NCBI GenBank assembly: GCA_947452995.1
Contig: CANGEV010000011.1
Span: 1-64,000 of the forward strand
Reading direction: 5' to 3'
Length of the DNA stretch: 64,000 nucleotides
Source: Chitinophagales bacterium
GTDB taxonomy: Bacteria; Bacteroidota; Bacteroidia; Chitinophagales; CAIODY01
Under the pieces are notes generated by a model that was given only the letters and a program-made list of their open reading frames with translations, did not search any database and was not told the origin of the DNA. How positions within the stretch are numbered: the stretch's first letter is position 1; every line of letters starts with the position of its first letter. Position numbers and translations under genes: made by a program. Shown here piece after piece: positions 46,665-54,537 of this stretch.

Positions 46665-46889
46665 ATGGCAGCTAAAAAAGCAGTGACTAAGAAAGCAGCG
46701 AAGGCAGCTAAACCAGCAGCGAAGAAAGAAACAAAACCTTCCGCTAAGAGTGTAGCAAAAGCACCTGCAAAGAAAAAGAAAAATGTAGACGATGATTTAG
46801 AGATGATCGGCGGAATGGATGATGATGATTTCGGCGCTGATATGGATCTAAACATCTTCAGTGATTTTGAAGATGATGATGATTTCTAA
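46665..46889 (+). CDS. Histone H1-like (Hc1-type) DNA-binding protein with acidic tail
   Basis: This 74-residue protein has two opposite halves. Residues 1-40 are Lys/Ala-rich (MAAKKAVTKKAAKAAKPAAK) like chlamydial Hc1 or the C-terminus of eukaryotic H1. Residues 41-74 are strongly acidic (DDDLEMIGGMDDDDFGADMD and a final EDDDDF). The basic half should bind DNA, and the acidic half may regulate binding or act as a partner site. The upstream gap from purA (147 bp) is AT-rich and contains ACGTT-TGTG-AACGT (46565-46578), a possible operator. Binding is inferred from composition. Confidence 0.7.
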   Translation: MAAKKAVTKKAAKAAKPAAKKETKPSAKSVAKAPAKKKKNVDDDLEMIGGMDDDDFGADMDLNIFSDFEDDDDF

Positions 46890-46944
46890 TTAATGACACA
46901 CACATACGAGTTAGTAATAGTAATAACCTTTAAAAACCAAACAT

Positions 46945-48240
46945 ATTAGAACTTATACCATACACTCTAACCAGTTACTATTACTTAAAGAAAATGCCCT
47001 TCAACGGGCATTTTCTTTTGATAGCTGTTGCTGTCTTTTATCCGAAGGGGATGGTGGAGATAAATATGGTGCCTTTGATTTTTTAATTGCCTATGACGTT
47101 CTAGATTCTATCTTACTGGAAACGGCTACATCAGATGAACGGCAACAATTTCTTTTACGCAATGCAGGTGAATATGTCTTTTGTGCGCTTAGCTATGATC
47201 TAAAGAATTATTACGAACCAAGCTTAGCTTCTCACAATCCTGATTTTTGTGATACACCTGGAAGCTGTTGGATTGTTTATCGGCATGTACTTCAATTGAA
47301 GGCCGAGAAATTAAGTATTCATAGTGCTGCGAATCAAACTTCTCTAGAATGGGATTTCGTTAATCCGGAAATTGTTCATACCCCCACTGCTATAGAATCA
47401 ATAAATCCTTTAGGGATTAAATTAAAGTATCGAACGCCGAAAAAAGAGTATATAGCGGATGTAAATAAAATTCAAGATGCGATTAGAAGTGGAAGTGTTT
47501 ACGAACTGAATTATTGTCAAGAATTTTATGCCGAAGCGGTGACGCTTGATCCTGTTGATTTATTTAAACGCATGCGCCAAATAAACGCTGCTCCTTTCAG
47601 TGTTTTTTTTAAATGGCAAGGACAGTATTTGATGAGTGCTAGTCCTGAGCGTTTTTTAGCCAAACGCGGGGCGCAATTGATCGCGCAGCCTATCAAGGGT
47701 ACTCGACGTCGTTTGGCTGATGAAGTGGCTGATAATGTGCAAAGAAATGAATTGAGGTCTTGTGTTAAAGAACGTGCAGAAAATGTGATGATTGTCGATT
47801 TAATGCGGAATGATTTAGCGCGTTGTTGCGAAGTCGGTACAATTAAAGTGGAAGAGCTTTTTGGAATTTATAGTTTTTCGCGTGTACACCAAATGATTTC
47901 TACTATTGCAGGTAATGTAAAGGAGGGAATTAGTTTTGAAGAGATTCTTGAAAAAACCTTTCCAATGGGGAGTATGACTGGCGCGCCTAAAGTGGAGGCG
48001 ATGAAATTAATTGACCAATTCGAAAAAGTAAAACGTGGTTGGTTTAGTGGTTCGATAGGTTATGTTTCACCCAATGGGGATTTTGATTTGAACGTTGTGA
48101 TCCGAACCTTGATTTATAATTCCAAAGCAGGATATTTAAGTTTACAAACCGGAGGCGCCATTACAATTGATTCTGTGCCGGAGCAAGAATATCAAGAATC
48201 GCTTTTAAAGGCGGAAGCTTGGATTCAATTGCTTGCTTAA
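46945..48240 (+). CDS. pabB: PabB/TrpE-like chorismate-binding enzyme lacking a canonical start codon
   Basis: The clear chorismate-binding domain runs through SVYELNYCQEF, SASPERFL, PIKGTRRR, NELRSCVKERAENVMIVDLMRNDL, SRVHQMISTI, MGSMTGAPKVEAM and LQTGGAITIDSVPEQEY. That is the component I signature of p-aminobenzoate (or anthranilate) synthase. The frame is open upstream to 46927 and carries family-like N-terminal sequence (GAFDFLIAYDVLDSI, FCALSYDLKNYYEP). The first ATG-equivalent is ATT at 46945 (ATT AGA ACT TAT), where relatives have an ATG-R-T start; from there the product is 431 residues. The only later TTG (47296) would cut off the conserved N-terminus. A terminator hairpin overlaps codons 16-24. 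The start is therefore uncertain. Confidence 0.8.
   Translation: MRTYTIHSNQLLLLKENALQRAFSFDSCCCLLSEGDGGDKYGAFDFLIAYDVLDSILLETATSDERQQFLLRNAGEYVFCALSYDLKNYYEPSLASHNPDFCDTPGSCWIVYRHVLQLKAEKLSIHSAANQTSLEWDFVNPEIVHTPTAIESINPLGIKLKYRTPKKEYIADVNKIQDAIRSGSVYELNYCQEFYAEAVTLDPVDLFKRMRQINAAPFSVFFKWQGQYLMSASPERFLAKRGAQLIAQPIKGTRRRLADEVADNVQRNELRSCVKERAENVMIVDLMRNDLARCCEVGTIKVEELFGIYSFSRVHQMISTIAGNVKEGISFEEILEKTFPMGSMTGAPKVEAMKLIDQFEKVKRGWFSGSIGYVSPNGDFDLNVVIRTLIYNSKAGYLSLQTGGAITIDSVPEQEYQESLLKAEAWIQLLA
46991..47018 (+). terminator. Terminator-like hairpin inside the 5' end of the pabB frame
   Basis: AAAATGCCC (46991-46999) and GGGCATTTT (47006-47014) pair with a 6-nt loop and are followed by CTTTT. It has the form of the other terminators in the window and could end the histone-like transcript, yet it overlaps codons that read as the pabB N-terminus. 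Confidence 0.65.
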
Positions 48241-48986
48241 AATACAGGCGTAATTGTTTTATGTGGGCGCTTTTGTATTAGAATTGATTTTGTAACTGCT
48301 GTTCCTATAACTGCTCCCATGAAGACATCACTAGCCCAATGTTTATTATCGTGGATACGACTTAATCCTACAGCTGTGGCTAAGAGGTAGATAGGTATGT
48401 GGTAGTATTTATTGGGGATAAAATGACAAATTGCAGTGGCCATAGCAAAGGCATCTGCGGTATGTCCGCTCGGGAAGGACAGGTTGTTGTGAGTATTAAA
48501 AATACTGCGAATATTATAAGGATTATTAGTTGCATAAGGGCGCGTGCGTTGCACGGAGTATTTTAGAATTCCTACTACGGCATCTGTTATAATGAGTGCT
48601 TTAAAACTTTGTAAACCCGCATTTGTAAGTGCGTAATTATGCGTTACACAACCCAAAACTCCGATGCCAGCGCTAATTCCAAGTGGGATATAACCCCGTC
48701 CGATTGGCTCGATGAATTTAGTTATACGATCACTTTGAGGTGTTCTCCAATTCTGCGCAAACGTTTTTATTTGTGCATCATAGGTAAAGAGAATCATTTC
48801 TGCACCAGTAGTAGCAATCGCACCAATGATTAACTTATCTGAGGGGTGTGTAATTTTTTTACAAAGATATTTACTCGAGTAATAATAGCTTTTAATATAG
48901 CCACGATCCACACAACGTTGCGCGGAAGCATTGAAAATAGGTAGCAAGAATAAGCTAACTAGCAAGAGTTTATATATCGTACGCAT
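48237..48986 (-). CDS. PAP2-family phosphatase
   Basis: This 249-residue membrane protein has a signal-like N-terminus and the three PAP2 motifs: KYSVQRTRPYA, FPSGHTADAF and GLSRIHDNKHWASDVFMGA. The likely substrate is a lipid phosphate or undecaprenyl pyrophosphate. Its stop overlaps the pabB stop by 4 bp (tail to tail). It begins 8 bp after the PLP-enzyme gene on the same strand. Confidence 0.9.
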   Translation of the reverse strand: MRTIYKLLLVSLFLLPIFNASAQRCVDRGYIKSYYYSSKYLCKKITHPSDKLIIGAIATTGAEMILFTYDAQIKTFAQNWRTPQSDRITKFIEPIGRGYIPLGISAGIGVLGCVTHNYALTNAGLQSFKALIITDAVVGILKYSVQRTRPYATNNPYNIRSIFNTHNNLSFPSGHTADAFAMATAICHFIPNKYYHIPIYLLATAVGLSRIHDNKHWASDVFMGAVIGTAVTKSILIQKRPHKTITPVF

Positions 48987-48994
48987 CTCCGAAT

Positions 48995-50191
48995 TTAAGC
49001 ATTCTTGATGGAATCAAGAATATTAGCTTCTACTTTTTGGATACGGTCGAATGCTTCTTGAATTATATTTTCCGAAGTGGAAAAGCAAATTCGAATAGAT
49101 CCTTCGGAATGGGCTTCAAACCACTGTTTTCCACCTGGCACTAGCGCAACGCGAGCATTAGTTAAAATAGCTTGAATGAGTTTATCGGAGGTACATTGCG
49201 GAATAGTAATCTTTGGAAAGGCTAGGTAAGTAGCTTCCGGAGCTGCGGGTAAAGCAAGGAATGAAATGGATTGTATTCGATTAAAAACAATTTGGCGCAT
49301 TTGCATTAAATGGGCTCTGAATTCAATTAGCCAATCTTCGGCTTGCGTGAGCGCTGCTGTCCCTGCAATTTGTGAAAGCGTCGCTATTCCGAATGCGGTG
49401 GTGGCATGTGCTGATTTTTCAAAAACAATATCGTAGTGCGTCTTATTGTCGCAGATAATATAGCCAATACGTAAACCTGCTAGGCCAAAGTTTTTAGATA
49501 ATCCAGAAACGACTATTTTTTTATCGTAAGCCGTGAGTGTTTGGTTGAGAATCGAAGTACAAGTTGTTTCGTAATATAGGTCGCTCCAAATTTCATCACT
49601 CACCAACCACGCATTATATTTCGAAGCGAGTGAAATCAGTTCGTTTAGGTGTGTAGGAGCGATTTGTTTGCCAAGCGGATTATTGGGATTGCATATAAAA
49701 ATTGCCTTAGCTCCGTTTTGTAATTCTTTCTCGACAGCGTCTAGGTCGAAGTTTGCAGAATCTTTTAGAAGAGGAAGGGCGATAGCGGTTGCGCCTGCCG
49801 CCTCTACTGCTTTTCTAAAAAGGAAATCAACAGGATCGGGAATAATTGCCTTTTCTCCGTGTTGTAGAATACTGCTCGCGACAATAAAGAGGCCATGTGC
49901 AGCAGAATTAACGGGAAGAATGTTTTCTGCTTTTGCAGTTGCATGATAGTTTTTATGATACCAATAGGCGATTGCTTCTTTGAAGACTGGTTCACCATGT
50001 GCAGCGCCGTAGGAGAAATAACCTGTATCGGCACATGTATGAATTGCATTTCTAATGGCGGGTGCAACAGGGAAGTCGGGATCTGCTGCCGTAAGCGGGA
50101 TTACATCCGCGTCAACAGCTGCCCAACGATAGTTGAAGGCATGCGTTCTTAAGAAATCAAAATTTATATTTTCGTGCTTGAATGAATTCAT
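48995..50191 (-). CDS. PLP-dependent class I/II aminotransferase
   Basis: This 398-residue fold-type I enzyme has the family landmarks AADPDFPVAPAI, NPNNPLGKQI, SDEIWSDLYY and the Schiff-base Lys in SGLSKNFGLAGLRIGY. The C-terminal Arg is in GSIRICFS. The PDFPVAPAI and SDEIWSDL segments resemble MalY/PatB C-S lyases as well as aspartate-type aminotransferases, so the substrate is open. The fusion oxidoreductase gene is 1 bp upstream, implying coupling of the two. Confidence 0.82.
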   Translation of the reverse strand: MNSFKHENINFDFLRTHAFNYRWAAVDADVIPLTAADPDFPVAPAIRNAIHTCADTGYFSYGAAHGEPVFKEAIAYWYHKNYHATAKAENILPVNSAAHGLFIVASSILQHGEKAIIPDPVDFLFRKAVEAAGATAIALPLLKDSANFDLDAVEKELQNGAKAIFICNPNNPLGKQIAPTHLNELISLASKYNAWLVSDEIWSDLYYETTCTSILNQTLTAYDKKIVVSGLSKNFGLAGLRIGYIICDNKTHYDIVFEKSAHATTAFGIATLSQIAGTAALTQAEDWLIEFRAHLMQMRQIVFNRIQSISFLALPAAPEATYLAFPKITIPQCTSDKLIQAILTNARVALVPGGKQWFEAHSEGSIRICFSTSENIIQEAFDRIQKVEANILDSIKNA

Positions 50192-50192
50192 T

Positions 50193-52175
50193 TTAATGCA
50201 TGGATAAAGGAATGTCGTATTGTTGCGCTGAAGTAATGCTTTTTAGGTTTTCTAGTAAGGCATCTCCTTCTGTAATATACTGCTTGATTCTGTCAATTCT
50301 TAATTGATAGAATTTTTGGTAAATAGTCTCAATTGAGTCAGACTCCTTCTGTTCGGCTAATAACATTCGAAGGGCAATAGCATCTTCGAGGGCTGCATTA
50401 GCACCTTGACTGGTGAGAGGCAGTACAGGATGGGCGGCATCTCCCATCAACATTACCTTTCCTTGATGGAATTTTGGCAATGCATCCATTCTGTTTGAAA
50501 ACCATTGAAACACAAAATTAAAATCGGTAGCACGAATGGCTTCTCTAAAATCTTTTGGAAAATTTCCCGTTGCATTATGACAGAAAGTACGCATGGATTC
50601 TACATCGAACTGCACTTCTGGTTGTTGTTCTTTGATGTATTGTACAAACCAAATTATGCGATTTTTCCCAAGTGGTAATATGCCCATGCTTATTCTTTGT
50701 TTTGCATCAATTACCTTAATGAATTCGTTTGCTTCGAACTCCGAAAGCGTAAAGTCGATCATGCCAAGTATTTCAACTTCGCCTGCGATTTCAAGTTGAG
50801 CGTCTGGGAATAAATCTTGTCGGATTTCTGAACGTACGCCATCACAGCCAATAATCATATCACTCGTACAACTGCAATTGTTTTTTAGTTGTATGCCTTT
50901 TACTTGGTTTTCGGAATCCTTAATAAGCGATTGGTAGGGTGATTCAAATTCAAAGATTTCTTTCGGTAAATTCTCGTTTAAAATTTTGTACAAATCCTTT
51001 CTTCGCAAGGCAAGACAGTTGTACATATCTTTCTCAATTACTCGTTCACCTTCTGGATTGAGCGCGATGAATTTATTGATAGGGTTTCCAAGCTGACGTG
51101 CTTTAGAACCGAAGCCAAGTACATCCAATGCGTCCAAACCATTATCTAAAATCAAAAAACCAAATCCTTTGTGACGATGCGGAAGTTCGCGTTCATGAAT
51201 CTTTATTTCTACCTTATTATTCACCAGGGTATTCGCTAGCGCCATTCCAGTAATTCCTCCACCGACGATGCACGCCGATTTTATTTGTAATGCATCTCGC
51301 TTAATTTTATAAATGGTTCTGTTTACTCTATATACCGTAGTATTTCGATGTTGCTCTTCAATTAATTCTCCCGTTTTTAACGTGTCAGTAATAAACCGTT
51401 TAACTTCTTCTTCTTGTAATCCACTTAAGGCTTGTAATTCCGTCAACGACATGGTGCCTAGCGGACTGAATAGTTCGATTAACGGTGGCGTTTTAGTAGA
51501 TTCTGGTTGAAGTGAATCATTGCTTAAGTAATTAATTATTTTCTCCCAATAGCCAATACTTTCCGAAGGTGCTTTACCATCGCTTAAAAAAGTAGAGTCA
51601 ATCCAACGGTTGCCTTGTGCATTTTCAAATATTAACGTAGGGAAACGTCTTACTTGAAGATTACTTAGTTCTTCGATATCTTTTGCAAAAAACTTATGCG
51701 TTGTAAAGGATGCAAAATCTGACTTAAACGTTTCAATATCTAAGCCTACTTCAATTGCTGCATTTATAATTACCTCTGCTTTTGAAATGTCTTTTTCTTG
51801 TAGAAATAATTTTTCTCTGATCAAGCGTAAGTAGTCAGCTGCTTTTTGTTCGTCTTGAATTTTTGCAGCATAATAACCAATGGAAGCAGGAAACGATGAA
51901 TTTATCGGATGTTCCCACCACATGTCGCCATTCATCACAACGCCATATTTCTTGCTTTGCTCATTCCAAAGTTGTGAGAGATAAGCCTCTTTCGAATCAA
52001 ATCCTTCTGGCGTAGGGAATTGGTCCCAAGAGCGTAGAAGGCCGCCCATCTTATATTCAACTTCAATACTATTCCTATACTTTTCAAGAAAATGAAGAAA
52101 ATAGGGTTCCATGATCCAACAAGTGGAACAAACCGGATCGGTATAATATTTAATTTTTATTCGTTTGTCTTGCAT
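50193..52175 (-). CDS. DsbA-like / winged-helix / FAD-monooxygenase fusion protein
   Basis: This single 660-residue frame has three parts. Residues 1-215 are a DsbA-like (FrnE/YjbH-type) thioredoxin fold with CSTC at 16-19, MGGLLRSW and the cis-Pro region RRFPTLIF. Residues 235-290 look like a small winged helix (SLTELQALSGLQEEEVKRFI, TTVYRVN). Residues 300-650 are a class A flavin monooxygenase with IVGGGITG (303-310), GCDGVRSE (443-450) and MGDAAHP (577-583). There is no signal peptide, so it is cytosolic. Stop is 1 bp before the PLP-enzyme start. I know YjbH-type DsbA proteins and FAD monooxygenases singly but do not recognise this fusion. It may be a self-contained redox oxygenase or a detoxification factor. 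Confidence 0.82.
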   Translation of the reverse strand: MQDKRIKIKYYTDPVCSTCWIMEPYFLHFLEKYRNSIEVEYKMGGLLRSWDQFPTPEGFDSKEAYLSQLWNEQSKKYGVVMNGDMWWEHPINSSFPASIGYYAAKIQDEQKAADYLRLIREKLFLQEKDISKAEVIINAAIEVGLDIETFKSDFASFTTHKFFAKDIEELSNLQVRRFPTLIFENAQGNRWIDSTFLSDGKAPSESIGYWEKIINYLSNDSLQPESTKTPPLIELFSPLGTMSLTELQALSGLQEEEVKRFITDTLKTGELIEEQHRNTTVYRVNRTIYKIKRDALQIKSACIVGGGITGMALANTLVNNKVEIKIHERELPHRHKGFGFLILDNGLDALDVLGFGSKARQLGNPINKFIALNPEGERVIEKDMYNCLALRRKDLYKILNENLPKEIFEFESPYQSLIKDSENQVKGIQLKNNCSCTSDMIIGCDGVRSEIRQDLFPDAQLEIAGEVEILGMIDFTLSEFEANEFIKVIDAKQRISMGILPLGKNRIIWFVQYIKEQQPEVQFDVESMRTFCHNATGNFPKDFREAIRATDFNFVFQWFSNRMDALPKFHQGKVMLMGDAAHPVLPLTSQGANAALEDAIALRMLLAEQKESDSIETIYQKFYQLRIDRIKQYITEGDALLENLKSITSAQQYDIPLSMH

Positions 52176-52292
52176 GTGTTTAGTTTTTGTCGATTCCTGT
52201 AAAATCGTGTAACTAAAGAGATTGAGGACTTCGAAAAACTACCCATTCTTCTAAGTAATATACGCAGTTTTTAACGGTGAATGAAACATTTG

Positions 52293-52300
52293 TATCTTTG
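52293..52300 (+). promoter_or_regulatory. -7 box (TATCTTTG) of ruvX
   Basis: TATCTTTG is followed by AAAC and the ATG of ruvX (52305), a leaderless arrangement. Confidence 0.7.
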
Positions 52301-52304
52301 AAAC

Positions 52305-52721
52305 ATGCCTAGAATACTTGCTATTGATTATGGAAAGAAAAGATGTGGAATTGCTGTTACCGATAATGAGCAAATTATCGCTACGGCACTCACAACTGTT
52401 CCTGCGAATGAGTTGCTAGCATTCTTAAAGGATTACTTAAAAAGTGAGCACGTAATTCGTTTTGTAATTGGGGAGCCGAAAGATTTGCAAGGCGGTACCA
52501 CGCATGCTACGATTCCTGTTGCCAATTTTGTGGCTTTATTGGAAAAGGAGTTACCTGCAATTCCAATTACTATGATTGACGAACGATTTACTTCTAAAAT
52601 GGCCTCGCAGGCTATGTTTATGAGTGGTAAGTCGAAAAAACAAAGACAAGATAAGGGACAGATAGATCAAGTGAGTGCGGTAATAATTTTGCAAGACTAT
52701 ATGTCGCGTAATCCTTCTTAA
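52305..52721 (+). CDS. ruvX: Putative pre-16S rRNA nuclease / Holliday junction resolvase (YqgF/RuvX)
   Basis: This 138-residue RNase H-fold protein has the family set ILAIDYGKKRCGIAVTD, VIGEPKDLQGG and IDERFTSKMA. The later Asp (QIDQVSAVIILQDY) completes the metal site. The YqgF family trims the 5' end of 16S rRNA in E. coli. def follows after 17 bp but with its own -7 box. Confidence 0.92.
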   Translation: MPRILAIDYGKKRCGIAVTDNEQIIATALTTVPANELLAFLKDYLKSEHVIRFVIGEPKDLQGGTTHATIPVANFVALLEKELPAIPITMIDERFTSKMASQAMFMSGKSKKQRQDKGQIDQVSAVIILQDYMSRNPS

Positions 52722-52726
52722 TTGTT

Positions 52727-52734
52727 TATTTTTG
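52727..52734 (+). promoter_or_regulatory. -7 box (TATTTTTG) of def
   Basis: TATTTTTG is followed by CACT and the def ATG at 52739. It lies in the 17-bp gap after ruvX. Confidence 0.68.
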
Positions 52735-52738
52735 CACT

Positions 52739-53320
52739 ATGATTTTACCTATTGTAGCATACGGTTCACCTGTTTTAAAGAAGAAAGCAACGGATATCAG
52801 TAAGGATTATCCAGAATTAAAACAATTGATTGAGAATATGTGGGAGACGATGTACAATGCTTCCGGAGTTGGCTTAGCGGCTCCTCAAATAGGGAAAGCG
52901 ATTCGTTTGTTTATCATCGACAGTGCGCAATTGATGGAAGATATCGATGAGGAAGATGAAGACGCGCCTTTGTTGAAAGATGGCTGCAAGAAGGTTTTTA
53001 TCAATGCCGAGATTTTAGAATGTACAGGCGAGATTTTCTCCTATAATGAAGGCTGTTTGAGTATTCCTAACATACGCGAAGATGTGGAGCGTCATGAAAC
53101 GATTCGCATTAAATATTTGGACGAAAACTTTAAAGAGCATATCGATACTTTTTCTGCTATCAATGCCCGTATCATTCAACATGAATATGATCATATTGAA
53201 GGGATTTTGTTTACGGATCATTTAAAACCCTTGAAGCGTACTCTTTTGAAAAAGAAATTGGAAGATATTAATAAGGGGGCTGTACGTACGTCTTATCGCA
53301 TGAAGACAGGCGTAAAATAA
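52739..53320 (+). CDS. def: Peptide deformylase
   Basis: This 193-residue enzyme has all three deformylase motifs: GVGLAAPQIG, EGCLSIP and QHEYDHIEG. An insert rich in Asp and Glu (about residues 63-80, MEDIDEEDEDAPLL) is common in Bacteroidota deformylases. It removes the formyl group from nascent chains. The glycosyltransferase gene follows 27 bp later. Confidence 0.96.
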   Translation: MILPIVAYGSPVLKKKATDISKDYPELKQLIENMWETMYNASGVGLAAPQIGKAIRLFIIDSAQLMEDIDEEDEDAPLLKDGCKKVFINAEILECTGEIFSYNEGCLSIPNIREDVERHETIRIKYLDENFKEHIDTFSAINARIIQHEYDHIEGILFTDHLKPLKRTLLKKKLEDINKGAVRTSYRMKTGVK

Positions 53321-53347
53321 GAATGATAATTATTGTAACTTGCAAGT

Positions 53348-54487
53348 ATGTGGTGGATTAGTCTGCTTGTACTTCTTTTTTTAGCTTATATCTTGTTGAT
53401 TTTAGTGTATCATCAAGGTTTTGAGCGAACGCCTATTGTAGAGCGAAGTGCTAAAAGGCATACGAGTATTTCAATTGTCATTCCTGTACGTAACGAAGCA
53501 GCGAATATTGCGGCCTTATTGCAAGATATTCGGGAGCAGCAGTATTCAATAGAACTTTTCGAAATTATAGTAGTGGATGATCATTCAACGGATCAGACGC
53601 TTCAATTGGTTCAGAAATTTCAGGAGACTCATCCTGAGTTATCGATTCAAATTTTAGAGTTGCGCCATTCGAAGGTGGAACAAGCATTCAAAAAAGCAGC
53701 GATTGAAATGGCCTTAGCAAATGCAACAGGTACTTTGATTTTAACTACGGATGGCGATTGTCGCGTGCCAAGTTATTGGTTACAAAGTTTTGCAAGCTAT
53801 TATGAAAAGGAGCATTGCAAATTAATGACAGGTCCTGTTAAATTTGAATACAGGCCTGGTCGATTAGTGGAAGAGTTTCAGGCATTGGATTTTGTGTGTA
53901 TGATGGGTATTACGGCCGGAGCGATACAGACAGGCTTGCATCATATGGGCAACGGAGCGAATCTTTGTTATGAGCGAGCTGCTTTTGATGAGGTAGGTGG
54001 TTATAAGGATAATTCAAATTACGCGAGTGGAGATGATTTGTTTTTAATGCATAAAATAGCTGCACGCTTTCCTGGTCAGGTTCGATTTGTAAAGAACTTG
54101 GAAGCGCAGGTTGTAACGAAGCCGCAAGAAACGTGGTTAGCTTTTTTACAACAACGATTGAGATGGAGCAGTAAATCGACCGCTTATCAAGAAAAACAAA
54201 TGACGTTTATTTTGGGATTGGTTTATCTGGTGAATTTATTAACGCCTGTTATACTATTGATTGGGTTATGTTATGGTCCTGCGCGTATGCCTCTTCTAGG
54301 GATTTTAGGCATTAAATGGTTGGTAGATTTACGTTTTCTGCATGTAGTGACAGGGTACTTTAATATGCGACGTTTGATGCGTTCTATTATTCCGATTGGG
54401 GTATTACATATTCTATATATTGTTGGGGTAGGTACCTTAGGAACCTTAGTTAGTTTTGATTGGAAAGGAAGAAAAATTCGTCGCTAG
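53348..54487 (+). CDS. Membrane-anchored family 2 glycosyltransferase
   Basis: This 379-residue protein has one N-terminal membrane helix, a GT-A domain (ISIVIPVRNEAANIAAL, IIVVDDHSTDQT, TTDGDCRVP) and the QQRLRW motif of processive transferases. About three C-terminal helices follow. The acceptor and sugar are unknown. In Bacteroidota such genes often sit near porX, as here, but a role in A-LPS is only a guess. Confidence 0.88.
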   Translation: MWWISLLVLLFLAYILLILVYHQGFERTPIVERSAKRHTSISIVIPVRNEAANIAALLQDIREQQYSIELFEIIVVDDHSTDQTLQLVQKFQETHPELSIQILELRHSKVEQAFKKAAIEMALANATGTLILTTDGDCRVPSYWLQSFASYYEKEHCKLMTGPVKFEYRPGRLVEEFQALDFVCMMGITAGAIQTGLHHMGNGANLCYERAAFDEVGGYKDNSNYASGDDLFLMHKIAARFPGQVRFVKNLEAQVVTKPQETWLAFLQQRLRWSSKSTAYQEKQMTFILGLVYLVNLLTPVILLIGLCYGPARMPLLGILGIKWLVDLRFLHVVTGYFNMRRLMRSIIPIGVLHILYIVGVGTLGTLVSFDWKGRKIRR

Positions 54488-54537
54488 ACACAATATTTAG
54501 GGATGTTCTTGCGTTATACTATTAACAATTTCAAATT

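Noticed and set aside
46893-46949. Short peptide frame (MTHTYELV...) before pabB
   Set aside because: It is 18 codons, in another frame from pabB, and has no sign of being a leader peptide for chorismate enzymes such as a Trp run.
47296-48240. pabB starting at the TTG at 47296
   Set aside because: This would remove about 115 residues of in-frame sequence that resembles the family's N-terminal domain.
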